Assembly (NCBI RefSeq): GCF_011075055.1
Contig: NC_058155.1
Span: 11,689,537 to 11,753,536, forward strand
Direction of reading: 5' to 3'
DNA: 64,000 nucleotides
Source: Mangifera indica
Taxonomy: Eukaryota > Streptophyta > Magnoliopsida > Sapindales > Anacardiaceae
Of this stretch, positions 34,501 through 45,555 are shown one piece after another. A program made the position numbers and the translations under genes. Under the pieces are notes generated by a model that saw only the letters and a program-made list of their open reading frames with translations, was not told where the DNA came from and did not search any database. Numbering within the stretch: position 1 is the stretch's first letter; every line of letters starts with the position of its first letter.

Positions 34501-37172
34501 GGTCAGTGATAATCAATCTGATAAGAAAAACCTATCTTTCTACATATAGATGATGATGAGAGTTTGTTGAATTGGTGATGTTGTCAGCTCTATGATCAAA
34601 TAATTATGCTAGTAATGAAGCTCAACTCTAATACCATGAAACAAGATTTGAGATAAACAACTCGTTCAAATTCTATTTATTAACATAGCCATCAATATAT
34701 ATATGTAGAGAAAACTTTAATAGTAATTGGGATTTCTCAGTAAGAAAAGAGAATATTGTAAAAGGAAAACAACTATTCCACCCGAACTATATCAAAATAA
34801 TAAGTTTTCATCCTTAAAGTTGAGAAACGATAAATTCTCATCTTTTGTCTAATTTTTTCCTTTAACTTTAACTATTAAAATGTATTTAAGTAATTTTATT
34901 TATTTAATTTTATATATTAATTATAATTTTTTAAAAATAAAATATATATGATAAACAAAATATTCAGTGATGGCAACATTCTAAGTAGCGTCACAAACAA
35001 CACATTTCTAGCACCGTCATAATCATCATCACAAAAATTCATTATAATTTTTTTGGAGAAAAATTATTTTCAATGACTCTCGTAAGAGATGGTGGTTGTT
35101 CTTTTGCCACCATGATGGTGTTGGTACTCGTCAGTCCTAGTGATAGCAATGTCTAGTGAAGAAAGAAGAATATGGTGAGAAAAAAAAAAAAAAGCAAAAA
35201 GAAAGAATAGCGATGGCGCTAGTAGTCGATGGCCATGGTGGTAGTGGGGTGGTGTTGAGTGAAGGAAGAAGAAGATAGTGAGAAGAAAATGAAACAGGAA
35301 AGAATGGCAATCATGCTAGAAATTAGAGGTGATGGTAGTTGTTGACCATAGTTATGGGGGTGGTGGTGCTCAATGAATGACGAAGATAATAAGAGAAAAA
35401 AATTATAATTAATTTTTGTGATGGGGATGGTCTTGGAAATGTGTTGTTTGTGAAGGTACCAATCATAGAATTTTTATTATTTTTATTTATCATGCATATA
35501 TATTTTTTTTAAATTATAATTAATATTTAAAATTAAATAAATTAAATTACTTAAATACCTTTTAACGATTTAAATTGATGAAAAGTATTAGACAAAATAT
35601 GAGAGTTTATTATTTATCAACTCTAATAATAAAAACTTGTCATTTTGACATAGTTCAAATAAGACATAATCGTTTTCTCTAATTTTTTCTCTGACTATCA
35701 TTATCAACTAATTTTCATCACTACCGCCATCTCAAAAATCAATTATAACTCTTTTTTACACTTGACACTAAAACTATTACCTCTAAATTCTTCTTGTTTT
35801 TTTTCTTCCACTGTCTTTTTCTTCCATCACTCAACACCACAACCACAACCAATATGCCCAACGACTACCAAAACCATCACCATTTTTTCTTCTTGCTTTT
35901 TTCTATCATTGTCTTCTTCTTCTTTCACTTGACACCATCATCACCACTACCATGACCAATGTCTACTAGTACCATCACCTCTAATTTCCAACACCTTCAA
36001 CATTCTTTCTTCTCGTTTTTTTTCTCTCATCGTCTTCTTCCGTCACTCAACACCACCGCCACCACCAACATTATGGCTGATGACTACCAGAACCATCACC
36101 TCTAATTTTCAACATCATCATGATGGTGAAGGAGCAAGCGCCGTAAAAAATGAGAGATCAAAAATTTTTTTGGGATTATGTTTAGATAGGTAAGTCAACT
36201 GAATTTAAATGGAATGAGTGAGTGTGATGATTTTGTTTTTTAGGAATTTTTTTTGGTTGTTTTGTATTAGCAAAGTCTAAATATTATTGAAATTGGAATT
36301 TATGACGATAGAGGAGTGAGTGTATTAAAGAAAAGGGATAGATTGGTAATTAAAGTAAATGACATTTTTGTTTTTTTTACTAAGGGTATTTTCATCATTT
36401 TCTAACTCTTTCCCTAGTATGTAATTGAATCGACTAACAAAATATGACGGAAGAGGGGAATTTGTTGTTTTACAAATTTATGAGTGACAGCTTATTGTTT
36501 AGCATTATTCGGGTGGGAAACAATCGTTCTCCCTATTTAAAATATAAAACCAAATGGTCATTAGAATTTCTTAAGAATAAATATAAATATAATACTACTA
36601 AGAAACACAATCATAATGTTGTCTTAAATAAAAAACAATTAAGAATTAAATTCTTAATAAATAGAGATCCTAAATCCTTAATAAAGAGGGATAGAGACTT
36701 TAAATTCCCAACATATAAGGATTCTTATAGACTTTTCAACACCTCATCCATCCCAAAAACAGTTGCCTTGTCATTGAAATCCATATAAAACTATCTTTAG
36801 TGCATTAGATTCGAAATAGACGGGTAGGATTGAATGAAAACTAGATTAGGACAGTACACATCAAAATTTTCACTGTTCTGAAATAGTTCCACTTCAACTT
36901 GAGACCCTATATATAGGCACAAAATTGAAAAAAACATTGCATCCAAGGATAGTAATCTCACCTTCTACACCAGAGTGATAGATACCAAGACCTGCCCAGT
37001 AGACATAGCCATTCATTGGTGTCAAGTCATACACATTTAGATAAACAGGTGCTTGACCTGGACCATAGCTAGTCGGCTTCACCTTCGAAAACAAAGAAAA
37101 ACCTGTGGCTGATTCGCCTTTCAGATGAAAAGGCACTACCGATTTCCATCCTTTCTTTATTTTGAATTCCAT
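31558..37172 (-). CDS. deSI-like PPPDE thiol isopeptidase family protein
   Basis: Three exons on the minus strand: 37172-36962, 32537-32250 and 31826-31558, giving 255 residues. The order is KKGWKSVVPFHLKGESATGF, the PPPDE start VYLNVYDLTPMNGYVYWAGL, GIYHSGVEVHGVEYAFG with the catalytic His, HLIVKNCNHFCKDICSKLTG with the catalytic Cys, then WVNRLANIGS and a Ser-rich tail (SISMRQKQLSTSSLFLQSPL). It matches the plant deSI-like group of Arabidopsis At4g17486, putative cysteine peptidases related to animal deSUMOylating isopeptidases; substrates in plants are not settled. The Cys-His dyad is intact. Intron 1 is about 4.4 kb and stuffed with transposon remnants, unusual beside the 423-bp second intron. 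An upstream non-coding exon is likely at about 39518-39700, spliced to 37190. Confidence 0.93.
32905..33265 (+). mobile_element. Two LTR-retrotransposon primer-binding-site-like remnants
   Basis: tggtattagagttc at about 32909 and tggtattagaatcc at about 33250 resemble initiator-tRNA-Met primer sites, each preceded by a ...aaca/...aaca LTR-like end. They are in the same orientation, about 340 bp apart, in deSI-like intron 1. No polymerase genes survive nearby. Full element limits could not be set. Confidence 0.45.
33887..34230 (-). mobile_element. LTR with adjacent polypurine tract
   Basis: A 344-bp segment starts tgttggaaagt and ends actttccaaca, so its ends are perfect inverted repeats with TG...CA termini. 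On the minus strand ttgagggggag (34231-34241) precedes it, a good polypurine tract, so this is the 3' LTR of a minus-oriented element or a solo LTR. No matching 5 bp flanks. A 128-codon frame inside it is not a gene. A diverged copy lies at about 36540-36745. Confidence 0.65.
34760..35680. mobile_element. Non-autonomous DNA transposon with ~215-bp terminal inverted repeats
   Basis: The left arm (ggaaaacaactattcc, gaactatatcaaaataataa, aaattctcatcttttgtcta, gtatttaagtaatttt) is repeated inverted at the right (aaaacgattatgtctt, gaactatgtcaaaatgac, aaactctcatattttgtcta, gtatttaagtaattta). Long TIRs of this kind are typical of Mutator-like elements, but I did not find a clean 9-bp target duplication. 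The interior is built of G/A-rich tandem units with atggtg and gaagaaga words and no transposase. It lies in deSI-like intron 1. Confidence 0.7.
35690..36130. repeat. About three tandem ~120-bp units, inverted relative to 35050-35450
   Basis: Units each contain a run like ttcttcttcc...cactcaacaccac, then gactaccaraaccatcacc and tctaattttcaacatc. They are the complement of the purine-rich interior of the neighbouring TIR element, so a second, opposite copy of that family is partly present. The paired arms could form a long imperfect hairpin in the pre-mRNA. Confidence 0.6.
36540..36745 (-). mobile_element. Diverged LTR fragment
   Basis: Shares caatcataatgttgtcttaa, aataaaaaacaattaaraatt, aatcctaaatccttaataaa and gacttttcaaca with the 3' two-thirds of the LTR at 33887-34230, in the same orientation. 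The outer end and polypurine tract are degraded. No ORF of note. Confidence 0.55.
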
Positions 37173-37189
37173 GCTTGCTTAAATCACAA

Positions 37190-39700
37190 TCTAGAAATCA
37201 GTCAATGCCTGTCTCTAACCTGTGCATACGTTCAAATATAAAAATATTAGCCACTTTACATATAGATATTCAATCATTCACAACAGTACAACCTTTTCTA
37301 TACATCTCAAAAGTTACTATGAATTCAACTGTCCTATCATTTTTATAGGAAAATAAATCCTTTAGTCTTTGTGTACTTAACAGTACAAACTGTGGTTCAA
37401 CCACATTACTACTATATTAGTAGAAAGCAACATCAAGAATCATCAAAGTAGTTAAGTTGGGGTAATATCGAAATACTCTTACGACAGCCAGCTCATCTAC
37501 ATGGTTATATAATTAACACATCAATACACCAAAGCCATCAACACAGACAGGAAGCACAGGATAGGACAGCACAAACATGCTGAATTCCGAAAATAACGAA
37601 TGATTGTGAAGATACAAATCCCCAGTTTCCAATGAAGAAGTTCTCCGAGTGGAAATTCAACTAATTTCTCAAAGAACAATAAGAATGACAGGGAAGGGAA
37701 GATGGAGTGGCAGACTCCACAAAACTCAACAGGAAGAAAGGCATTCTATTTTACTCTCACATTATCCCCCACAAAGTTGACCTTAAAGTCATATATCTAA
37801 TCAAATAAAAAGCCAGATCTCCTGCCAGCCAAGACTTCCTAGAGTCCTGAAAAGGAATCAACATACTAAGATGATTAACATATTCTTAGATAATATGAAC
37901 ATGCAACACATGCTTAACATTCTACAATTTTTTTATCTTTTATAAATTACTTAGAGGTCTACATTTTTTTAGTCTCTACTATTGCTAAAATTCAAGCATG
38001 AATAGAAGTAAATATCCCCAACTTCTAAATTTGGCCAAGATGAGAAAATAGTAGACGATATAGCTGGATATGATAAGGCAATAAAGCTTTCCAAGTGCTG
38101 CTAAAAATAATAGACAGATCTTGACACCTCTATAGAGTAAACTAAAAGCTCCACCTTGATATCTAATCCTTAGAAAATTAGCTAAATGAAACCTCTCAGA
38201 GCATCAGTTTTCTTATCCCTGATAAAATAATAAACAAACTCCAACAAGATTATCAATTATCAAACATTAAATCTTGTATGACCCTAGTGATTTCTTAACT
38301 GCTCTTGTATCATGAGGTATCTCCACCACAGCAGGATATATTCATTAGTAATCCCATGTGAAAAATTGTTCATCATTTAAATAAAAGGGGATTCATCTAC
38401 AAAGGAATCATTAAAAAAAAAAAAGTAATCATAATTATCCCCGGACTTGTCAACATGTTAGAGAGCCTATTTGCATCCGAATTTGACTGTAGTTCTAAAC
38501 AATTTGAAAAAAGAGTGTAATTAAAGACAAACGCAGCTGGCAGAGAATAAAGAAAGAAGAGTCAGAGTCAACCGCAAATCTCAACAAATTTTTATTTCCA
38601 ACAACTTAGGGCCAGCCAGCAAAACTTAAAATCCATAATTTATTGAAGAATATTTCACTAAAAACAAACAATTTATAAGAAACTAAATAAAAGCTTAAAG
38701 ATGAACAAAATATGAATTCTCGTGATCATGAACTGAAGCATAAGCATAAAACAGCTGCAGACAATCATGACCTAATCTTGAAACCACTTGAAGTTTTACA
38801 GAATAAAACAATATAACCCTTGTAATGAGATAATGTAAACTAATTATAGTGATCTTCACCTCAAACTAGGAAATTGGCAGCAACCGAGAGTAGCCAATTT
38901 CATCATTAGATAAGAGTTGAGATAAAATTGCAGCATTCCCTCAAAATATGAAGAGAAAATGTCAAATGGGTGCTCAACAAAAAAGAATCAACTTAAGAAT
39001 AGAAGAAATCTTACTTCAGATCCAATTGAAACGATTCATAACAAAAAAAAAAAAAAAAAGCAAAATGTTAACATGGAGGGGATTTTCTCCATTATCAAAG
39101 TTTATTGTCATTATATTTCTTATGCCATTACAATACAGAAAGTCCACAAAAAAGTAAAACAAATTAACAAAAGCATTACAAGGAAACCTTCTCCACAGTA
39201 TAGAAGGAAAGCGAACTTTATAACCAACCAGAGTTGCTTGGGAAACAGCAGATGACACCGAGCAAAAAACCAGTTCACAATTGTAACAAATAAACCAAGA
39301 AAGTCAACCCATTTTATCAATAAACTTCAAATTTTCATTCTTTCCCAGAATTTTCCAGGCGACTTAAAAGAACCGAGAACAAAAAGAATTAAGCGAAAAT
39401 TGAAGAACATGAAGATGAGGAACCGGAAACAAAATTGACATATTTGCCAGTGCCAATTAAAAACACCAAAAACTATAGAAAATTAAATGTAGAAAAGAGT
39501 AAAGGAAAATAACTCACAGATTTTGAGAGTAGACACAGCGTCAGTTCCTTGAAGAGACACTTTCATTTTCCGAGAAGGTAAAATTTAGCAGTTAATAAGA
39601 GAATAACCAAAGAGTCAACAAAGACTCTCTTCTCTTCAACCACCAAAATCACATTCATAAATTCATAGTCACGGTTATAGGCAAGCCGAAGCTAAGCAAC
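37190..39700 (-). other. Probable 5' leader intron and leader exon of the deSI-like gene
   Basis: A good acceptor (tttctag) precedes 37190, 18 bases upstream of the start codon, and a good donor (tct|gtgagt) follows 39518, so a non-coding exon at about 39518-39700 with a 2.3-kb intron is likely. The intron shows only AT-rich sequence and short spurious frames. The leader exon would contain an upstream ATG (39566-39564). The assignment is inferred from splice signals alone. Confidence 0.4.
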
Positions 39701-42214
39701 CTCAGTTTTAACTTGATTCAGTTATTTCTTTCTTTGACAAACAAAAGTAAAAACTGTGAATTTGTGAGCCATTGTCTTGGTGAGCACGTGCCAAGTTGTT
39801 ATAATATAGTTTCTTTCTCTTGTCTTCTCTCTCTCTTATTCTTACCAGTCAACAATAATAACAATCAATCATAAAGATGAATTTTTTTTTCATAAGATCC
39901 TTCATTCAATCCGTGAGTATTAACACAGTAAAAATGTAAACAAATTAGCCTGTCTGTGATAATGTCAGTAAGGCTGATGGGTCCTTTCCTCACTTACCTA
40001 AATTCAACTTTCATGCACATCTCACCCCTTTCCTTCTTTCTTTCTCTTTCCCTTTCGGATTTACATCACAACGTCAATTACTACTCATAATTTACAGACA
40101 TTTAATACCTAGTTCATTATTTATTAATCTTAAATATGAATAATTAATTCTCTGAAATCACTGGAGAACGACGAGGGTGCTCGCATGTCATTTTCTTGAG
40201 ATTTTATAATTGACAAGCATTTTAATTAAAGGTACCAATCAACTTTAAGGCAATTGGACAGTGAGCAGATCACAAAACCCATTTTTATGGTCCCTTGCAA
40301 CCTGCAAATCTCAAAAATTGTTTAAACGAGTCTTCTGACCCTTGTAAAAACAACTATTTCAATCAAATTGAAGTAATCCTAGAAAAGAAAGAGTCTAATA
40401 TTATTGGAAACATTTGTTTTCTTTCTCTTCCCCAAAGTGAACATAAAATAAGTAAATTCTGTGATTTTATATATATATATATATATATGTATAAAATAAA
40501 AGATAAGAAGTTGGCCAGCTCTTCCTCATGAAGAGACAGCTTCTTCTGTCATGTAAACTGCCTCCCTCAACTATCTTGTGTTATCACTTATTATCTCATT
40601 AATTTGGTCAAAAAGTATCAGAAAGAAACTCCAAAAGAAAAAAAACAAGAAAGAGGTTGGATCTTATTTATTTGTAAAATTGAGGTCCCTCTGAAATGTT
40701 CACATCCTTGCATTTAAATGATTGGCAAAGATGAAAGAACGTTAAACCTTGAAATCAAATATTAATAATACTAGAAAATTTTGCTGTGGGTTCTTTTATT
40801 CCCTTTAGCAAAACATGGGCGACTTGGGAATGTTAATACTCAGAAGCTATTACTGGCGTACCTTAGAAAACGACAAGAAAGCGTCTAATATTATACGCAA
40901 AAAACTGTTACCCGTTATGGTGGTTCAGTTGTTCTTCTGACTTCTACCCATGCGCTCTTTCATCCTCTCACAGCCTTCAATCACATGGAGCCAAAGCAAC
41001 TTTCCCTTTTCCTCATCAGATTGATTGATTTGTCTTTGGTCTGTCTTGATTTTTTTTTGTTCAAATTTTGCAGCCAAAAATTTCCCATTCCTCTGTGCAG
41101 ACCATAATTATATCCATAATTTTCTTGTATATGGTTTAGATACAAATGGCTTGTCTTTCAGACTGTGCGCGAAAAGAAACATTCAGAGACAGTTGCCATG
41201 AAAAAGACGTCAAGGACAGTTTCATTTCAAAATTAGAGATAGAGAGGGAAATATTTTCAGGTTTGGAATTTGGAATTTCTTCAAACCATTCATCATCATG
41301 CAGGGTTGTAAACGCATAAACGTTTTTCATGGAAACAACGACAAATCAACAATTATTCGAATTTCATTCACCTTTATATTCTTTTGAGGTAACATTTTTA
41401 AATAACCAGAGTCTATGGCTGAAGACCTTTCACGTTCAATTGCCTTTTACCTACCAGGCTTATAGGACCCGTTTTGAATACCTTTTGTGCTAAACAGTCA
41501 ATGTGTATTTAATTGGGTTGGGGCTGGACCTTAACGCTGGGCAAGAACAGCCCATGAGTCTATTTTCACTTCTCTGTTCACAAGAGTATGGGTGGATCTA
41601 AGATAAACCAAATACTAAGTTTGGATCAAATTCATAATATCTTTTTGAGTTTGAATCATTCAAACTGATGTATAATATCAAAGGACTACCAACGAGTTTA
41701 GCTGGGGCAAGAACAACCCATGAGTTCACTTTCACTTCTCTCTCCACATAGGAGTGGATTCGTTTTTAGTCAAATTGAAGACTCGAGTTTCGATCAAATT
41801 TAAAATACCTAGTTTGAGTTTAAATTTGTTTAAATTGATATATAATATCATTAGAGGATTACCGATGAGGTGAACAATATTATTATAAGGATAAACAGTA
41901 TTACTGATTGGATAAACAATATCATTTGATAGATAATAAGTCGATCTTAATTTGAACTATCAAACTAGAGTTCTAATTTGAAATCAACTCATTCGAACCC
42001 ACCCTTATCAGAGAGCATATTTTCATACTACAGATGAATTGATGGAAATTTCAATGTGCTCCAAAGAAGATATATGACAAATGCAAGGAAATTTCAATGT
42101 GAGAACGATGTTTGAATTACATTCTTGTATTACTTTGTACATTTCCATAATACTATCACCTGATGATCTTATCAAGAATCATTACGGACATAACTGTAAT
42201 TCATCAATTTCTGA
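39701..42214. other. Gene-free stretch between the deSI-like gene and JAC1
   Basis: Holds the deSI-like promoter at the left and the JAC1 3' flank at the right. An (AT)n run lies at about 40470-40490. A 168-bp tandem duplication lies at 41537-41872. A 64-codon minus-strand frame at 41136-41330 has no recognisable similarity. Confidence 0.5.
41537..41872 (+). repeat. Two tandem ~168-bp repeat units
   Basis: Each unit begins ggcaagaacarcccatgag, continues through cacttctctgttcacaagag or cacttctctctccacatagg, then a gatcaaattyaaaat block, and ends tgtataatatcaaaggacta or tatataatatcattagagga. Flanking motifs recur near 9.1 kb, so these are part of a dispersed repeat family. Confidence 0.6.
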
Positions 42215-45200
42215 TCACATTGAACCAAGTGAGTTGAAATGAGTCCATGCATCCTGTAAGCCAGAACGGAAACTGTGTTAATACAGCACGTGGAAATGCT
42301 TCGCCAATCATCTTTTTGTCGGTAGCAGCTAAAGATCTTCAACAAAATTTATTACTGAGTAATAATCCCCTTAACACAAAATAAGCACCTGTCATTAGAT
42401 TAAGCAGTTATGACAGAACTTCTTATACCTGCAAAATAACGAAGACTTTTTCTGCAGTGTATTTTTGATGAGAAGCTGCACCCTTTTGCTGAAGCTTATC
42501 TGGGTGTAGATACAGTAGAGCTTTCTGATAAGTCCTTTTCACTGCATTTCCATCGATTATGTTAACAAGAGGAACTGGCTTCCACCCACATTCAGGCCAA
42601 AGAACCTGCATGCAGCATGTTTAACCAATATTAGTCTTTGAGAAATGAAGAAAGTGCACTCAGAAGAGCAGGTGTTTTGAGAGTAAACGTCATCAATGTG
42701 CAGCAGGCCATAACATTATTCTGCTTACAATCAGTGAAGAAAAGTAAAGAATAGAAAAGGAGAGGAGTAACGAAAGACCATGTTGCAGATATAAACAGGT
42801 AGTTACATTTGCCGTGATCAAACCCATTTCCTTCCCCATAAGTTAATTTTTTCAAGGAAATTTTAGTTCAACTTATCAATAACATGAGATCATTATGGAA
42901 AAAGGAATTTCAGAAAAAGATTGGCACTGTGTCCATCTATTTCCCGTACTCACATATTGTAAAGTTGACAGCAGTGAGCGTATATTTCCTTCCTTTCCAT
43001 TTGACCACTGTCGTATTTTAGCATCAATGGCCTGCAACACCTGAAGTTTCAAAATCACCGCTTTCTATAAAGATTAAAAGCAACACGTTTGTATGTGCTT
43101 GTATTCTACAGAACCTGGATATCTGCAGGACCATTGCTAGCTTGTGGCATTTTACTCTCATCTACCACTAGCTCCTTTACCTGTCGATTTATAACCCAGC
43201 GCGCAAGCTTGTTAGAAATACATCCGAACTAGACTTTAAGAATACAGGGAAAAGAATGCTCTTGTTTCGAATATATGCATGCTTCAAGAGAAAAAGTTTA
43301 GTTTCTTTATACTGATACATGTTCATACAGTCAATCAGGGCACGAGGATTGAGGAATCTATTTCTGTAGGGACGAAATCATACCTGAAAGTCTTCTCGAA
43401 AAGATTCATCTAGATCTCCATCGACCTTCGGATCATTAGGCATTGATGCTGTAAAAAAATGTACATGAATGAATTAATATCAGACCTCCAAACAATTAAT
43501 TATTAAATGCCATGAAGGAAAATAGAACAGAAAATAAATGCCATGTATTACCAGAAATATGGTTGGTGTTCTTTAAGGAAGAAGAATGCTGTTTTTCTGA
43601 CTGTTGGAAATATTCATCAACCTGAATGAATGTCAAAAAAACATTTAAATTTTAAGACCCAGCATAACCGTTGAGGAAATAAGTTTAATGCTTGTATCTG
43701 GTAAGTGTTAAATTAAATGCCCCATTAATGTGTACCAGAGTTGTTGAAGTTTACCATAACAGGAGCACCAGGCATTGATTTCTTCGTGTGCCCATTGGGC
43801 CTGTGAATTTTCTCATCTGTACCAGTCTTCTTTAAACTCACTTCCTTGTCTGCTTTGGCTGTGCCTTCTTTCCATCTAGAGCTCTGACTGGGACACTTGA
43901 CAGTAGTTTCTGGTTTTGCCAATGATTCCTGGTTGAAGATTTTAACAAACTCTTTAACCTTTCCCTTAACTCTGATTTTGCCAGGATCCCCTGAGTTCAT
44001 GGTTGAACCTTGCAAGCTAGCCTTGCCAACTTCTGCTTTGTCCAATGTAGACTTCTTTCCATCTCGTTTTTTCAGGATTTTAGTGGAATCAGAGACGACA
44101 GATGATTCTTTAGAAAGTTTCACCGTACTTTCTTTTCTACTATCCTTTTTCGACATCTCCTCGTTGCCTGCATAGAACAGAAGAAAACAAAGTGCTTTTA
44201 GCTTATAAGAAGATGAATGGAAATAAGTGAAAACTCATCACTACTAATGAAATGGAGCATTACTCACTTTGTTCAAAATCATTATCGAAAAACAGAGAAA
44301 ATAGAGGTTTCAAATCAGATTGGCGACCTTCTTCAGCAATCACAGACTTTATTTCATTTCTTTTATCGGACAAACCCATCTCAGATTGAGAATGAAACTG
44401 GGTTTCTTCTGCAGTACTTTGTGAGATAGAATTGTCAGAGCCAACTCTTTGTGGGATAGAAGGTAAGCCATTATCTTGTTTGCTATGTTCCATTTCGAAA
44501 GACTTATTATCAAGCAAGGTTTCTTCAGGTAATTCTTTCGCCATTCTCTCACTAGCTATCCATCCATCAGGCCTGGAGGATCCATTAGCATCACTGTTTT
44601 CTTTTAATCTTGAACTATTCCCACCTCTAATAGGCATAGCTAAAGCTACTGGTAGTGGTACTCCCTTGCCAGCCCATTTGTATATTGAAAAGTGAAACTG
44701 ACTCTTATTTGTCAGAGCTTTTGAATTATCTGATTCCTTCTTGGAATCACTTCCTGTGTCTGTTCCATCATAGTTGGTCAAATCTGATAACTCCCTGGAT
44801 AAAAGGCTTTGACGATTGAAAGATCGAGCATCAGTTCTTTCCTCCTGATCAAGATTTAGGCTTGAAGATCTTGAAAGAGTAGATGGATATAAATTCATCA
44901 CACTTGAAGCTCCATCCTTGCTTTTATACGGGCTACGATAAGTGGAAGCAAATGTTGCAAGCTCCGTCCCTATCGTCAATTTTGCAGGGAGGCTGCAAAG
45001 AAAAATGCAGTTGGAGTTTGCCAAGAAAATCAGAACAGGATGAAAGAACAGACAACCAAGAGAAGAAAGAAGAAACAGAAAATAAAGCCAAAACCTGAAT
45101 TGTGCTGGAAGTGAACTCCCGAATGGTTCAGCTTTAGGTGGCAGAGGCCTGGCAGGGCTTAAAACTCGAGAACTAGGCGAAGAAGAATATGGGTCCCAAT

Positions 45201-45555
45201 CACGCTTCCTCGGAGAAGAACTCAGACACTCGTTGCCTTTGAAAATATCATCAAAGAAATTTTCACGCTGATGCCTTCTCCGAATCAAAACTTCTTCCCC
45301 AAACACTGGCTTCTCGCTGAGACCATTCCAACCAGCTGCTTCATCATGTTCATGCCCAGAGTTTTGATCTGTAGCTTCATTGAAACTGTACCGCGTCTCG
45401 TGCATGGAAGACCGCCTAGGTGGCCCACCAAATACGTCGTTAAAATCAATATCTGAGTTTCTGTGAGGTAAACTGGGAGATGCAGCGTCATTGATGAATG
45501 AACTTCGAGGACTATAACCCAAGAGAACACTTTCTCTTTGAGAAAATCTCTCCAT
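42215..45555 (-). CDS. JAC1: J-domain protein required for chloroplast accumulation response 1 (auxilin-like)
   Basis: Nine exons on the minus strand: 45555-45095, 44992-44268, 44167-43755, 43621-43552, 43448-43384, 43180-43115, 43040-42954, 42605-42429 and 42253-42215, giving about 700 residues (Arabidopsis JAC1 is about 650). It works in the cytosol in phototropin-driven chloroplast movement. The start [17 protein letters not shown] and [17 protein letters not shown] are JAC1 hallmarks. The middle is long, polar and poorly conserved. The C-terminus is the auxilin-type J domain: [20 protein letters not shown], then [12 protein letters not shown] with the HPD Hsp70-activating motif, ending [11 protein letters not shown]. 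The ATG at 45555 is chosen because the frame before it opens only with TTG. Intron 1 is 102 bases, in frame and stop-free. Exon 7 has alternative acceptors nine bases apart (VLQ present or absent). Confidence 0.93.
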
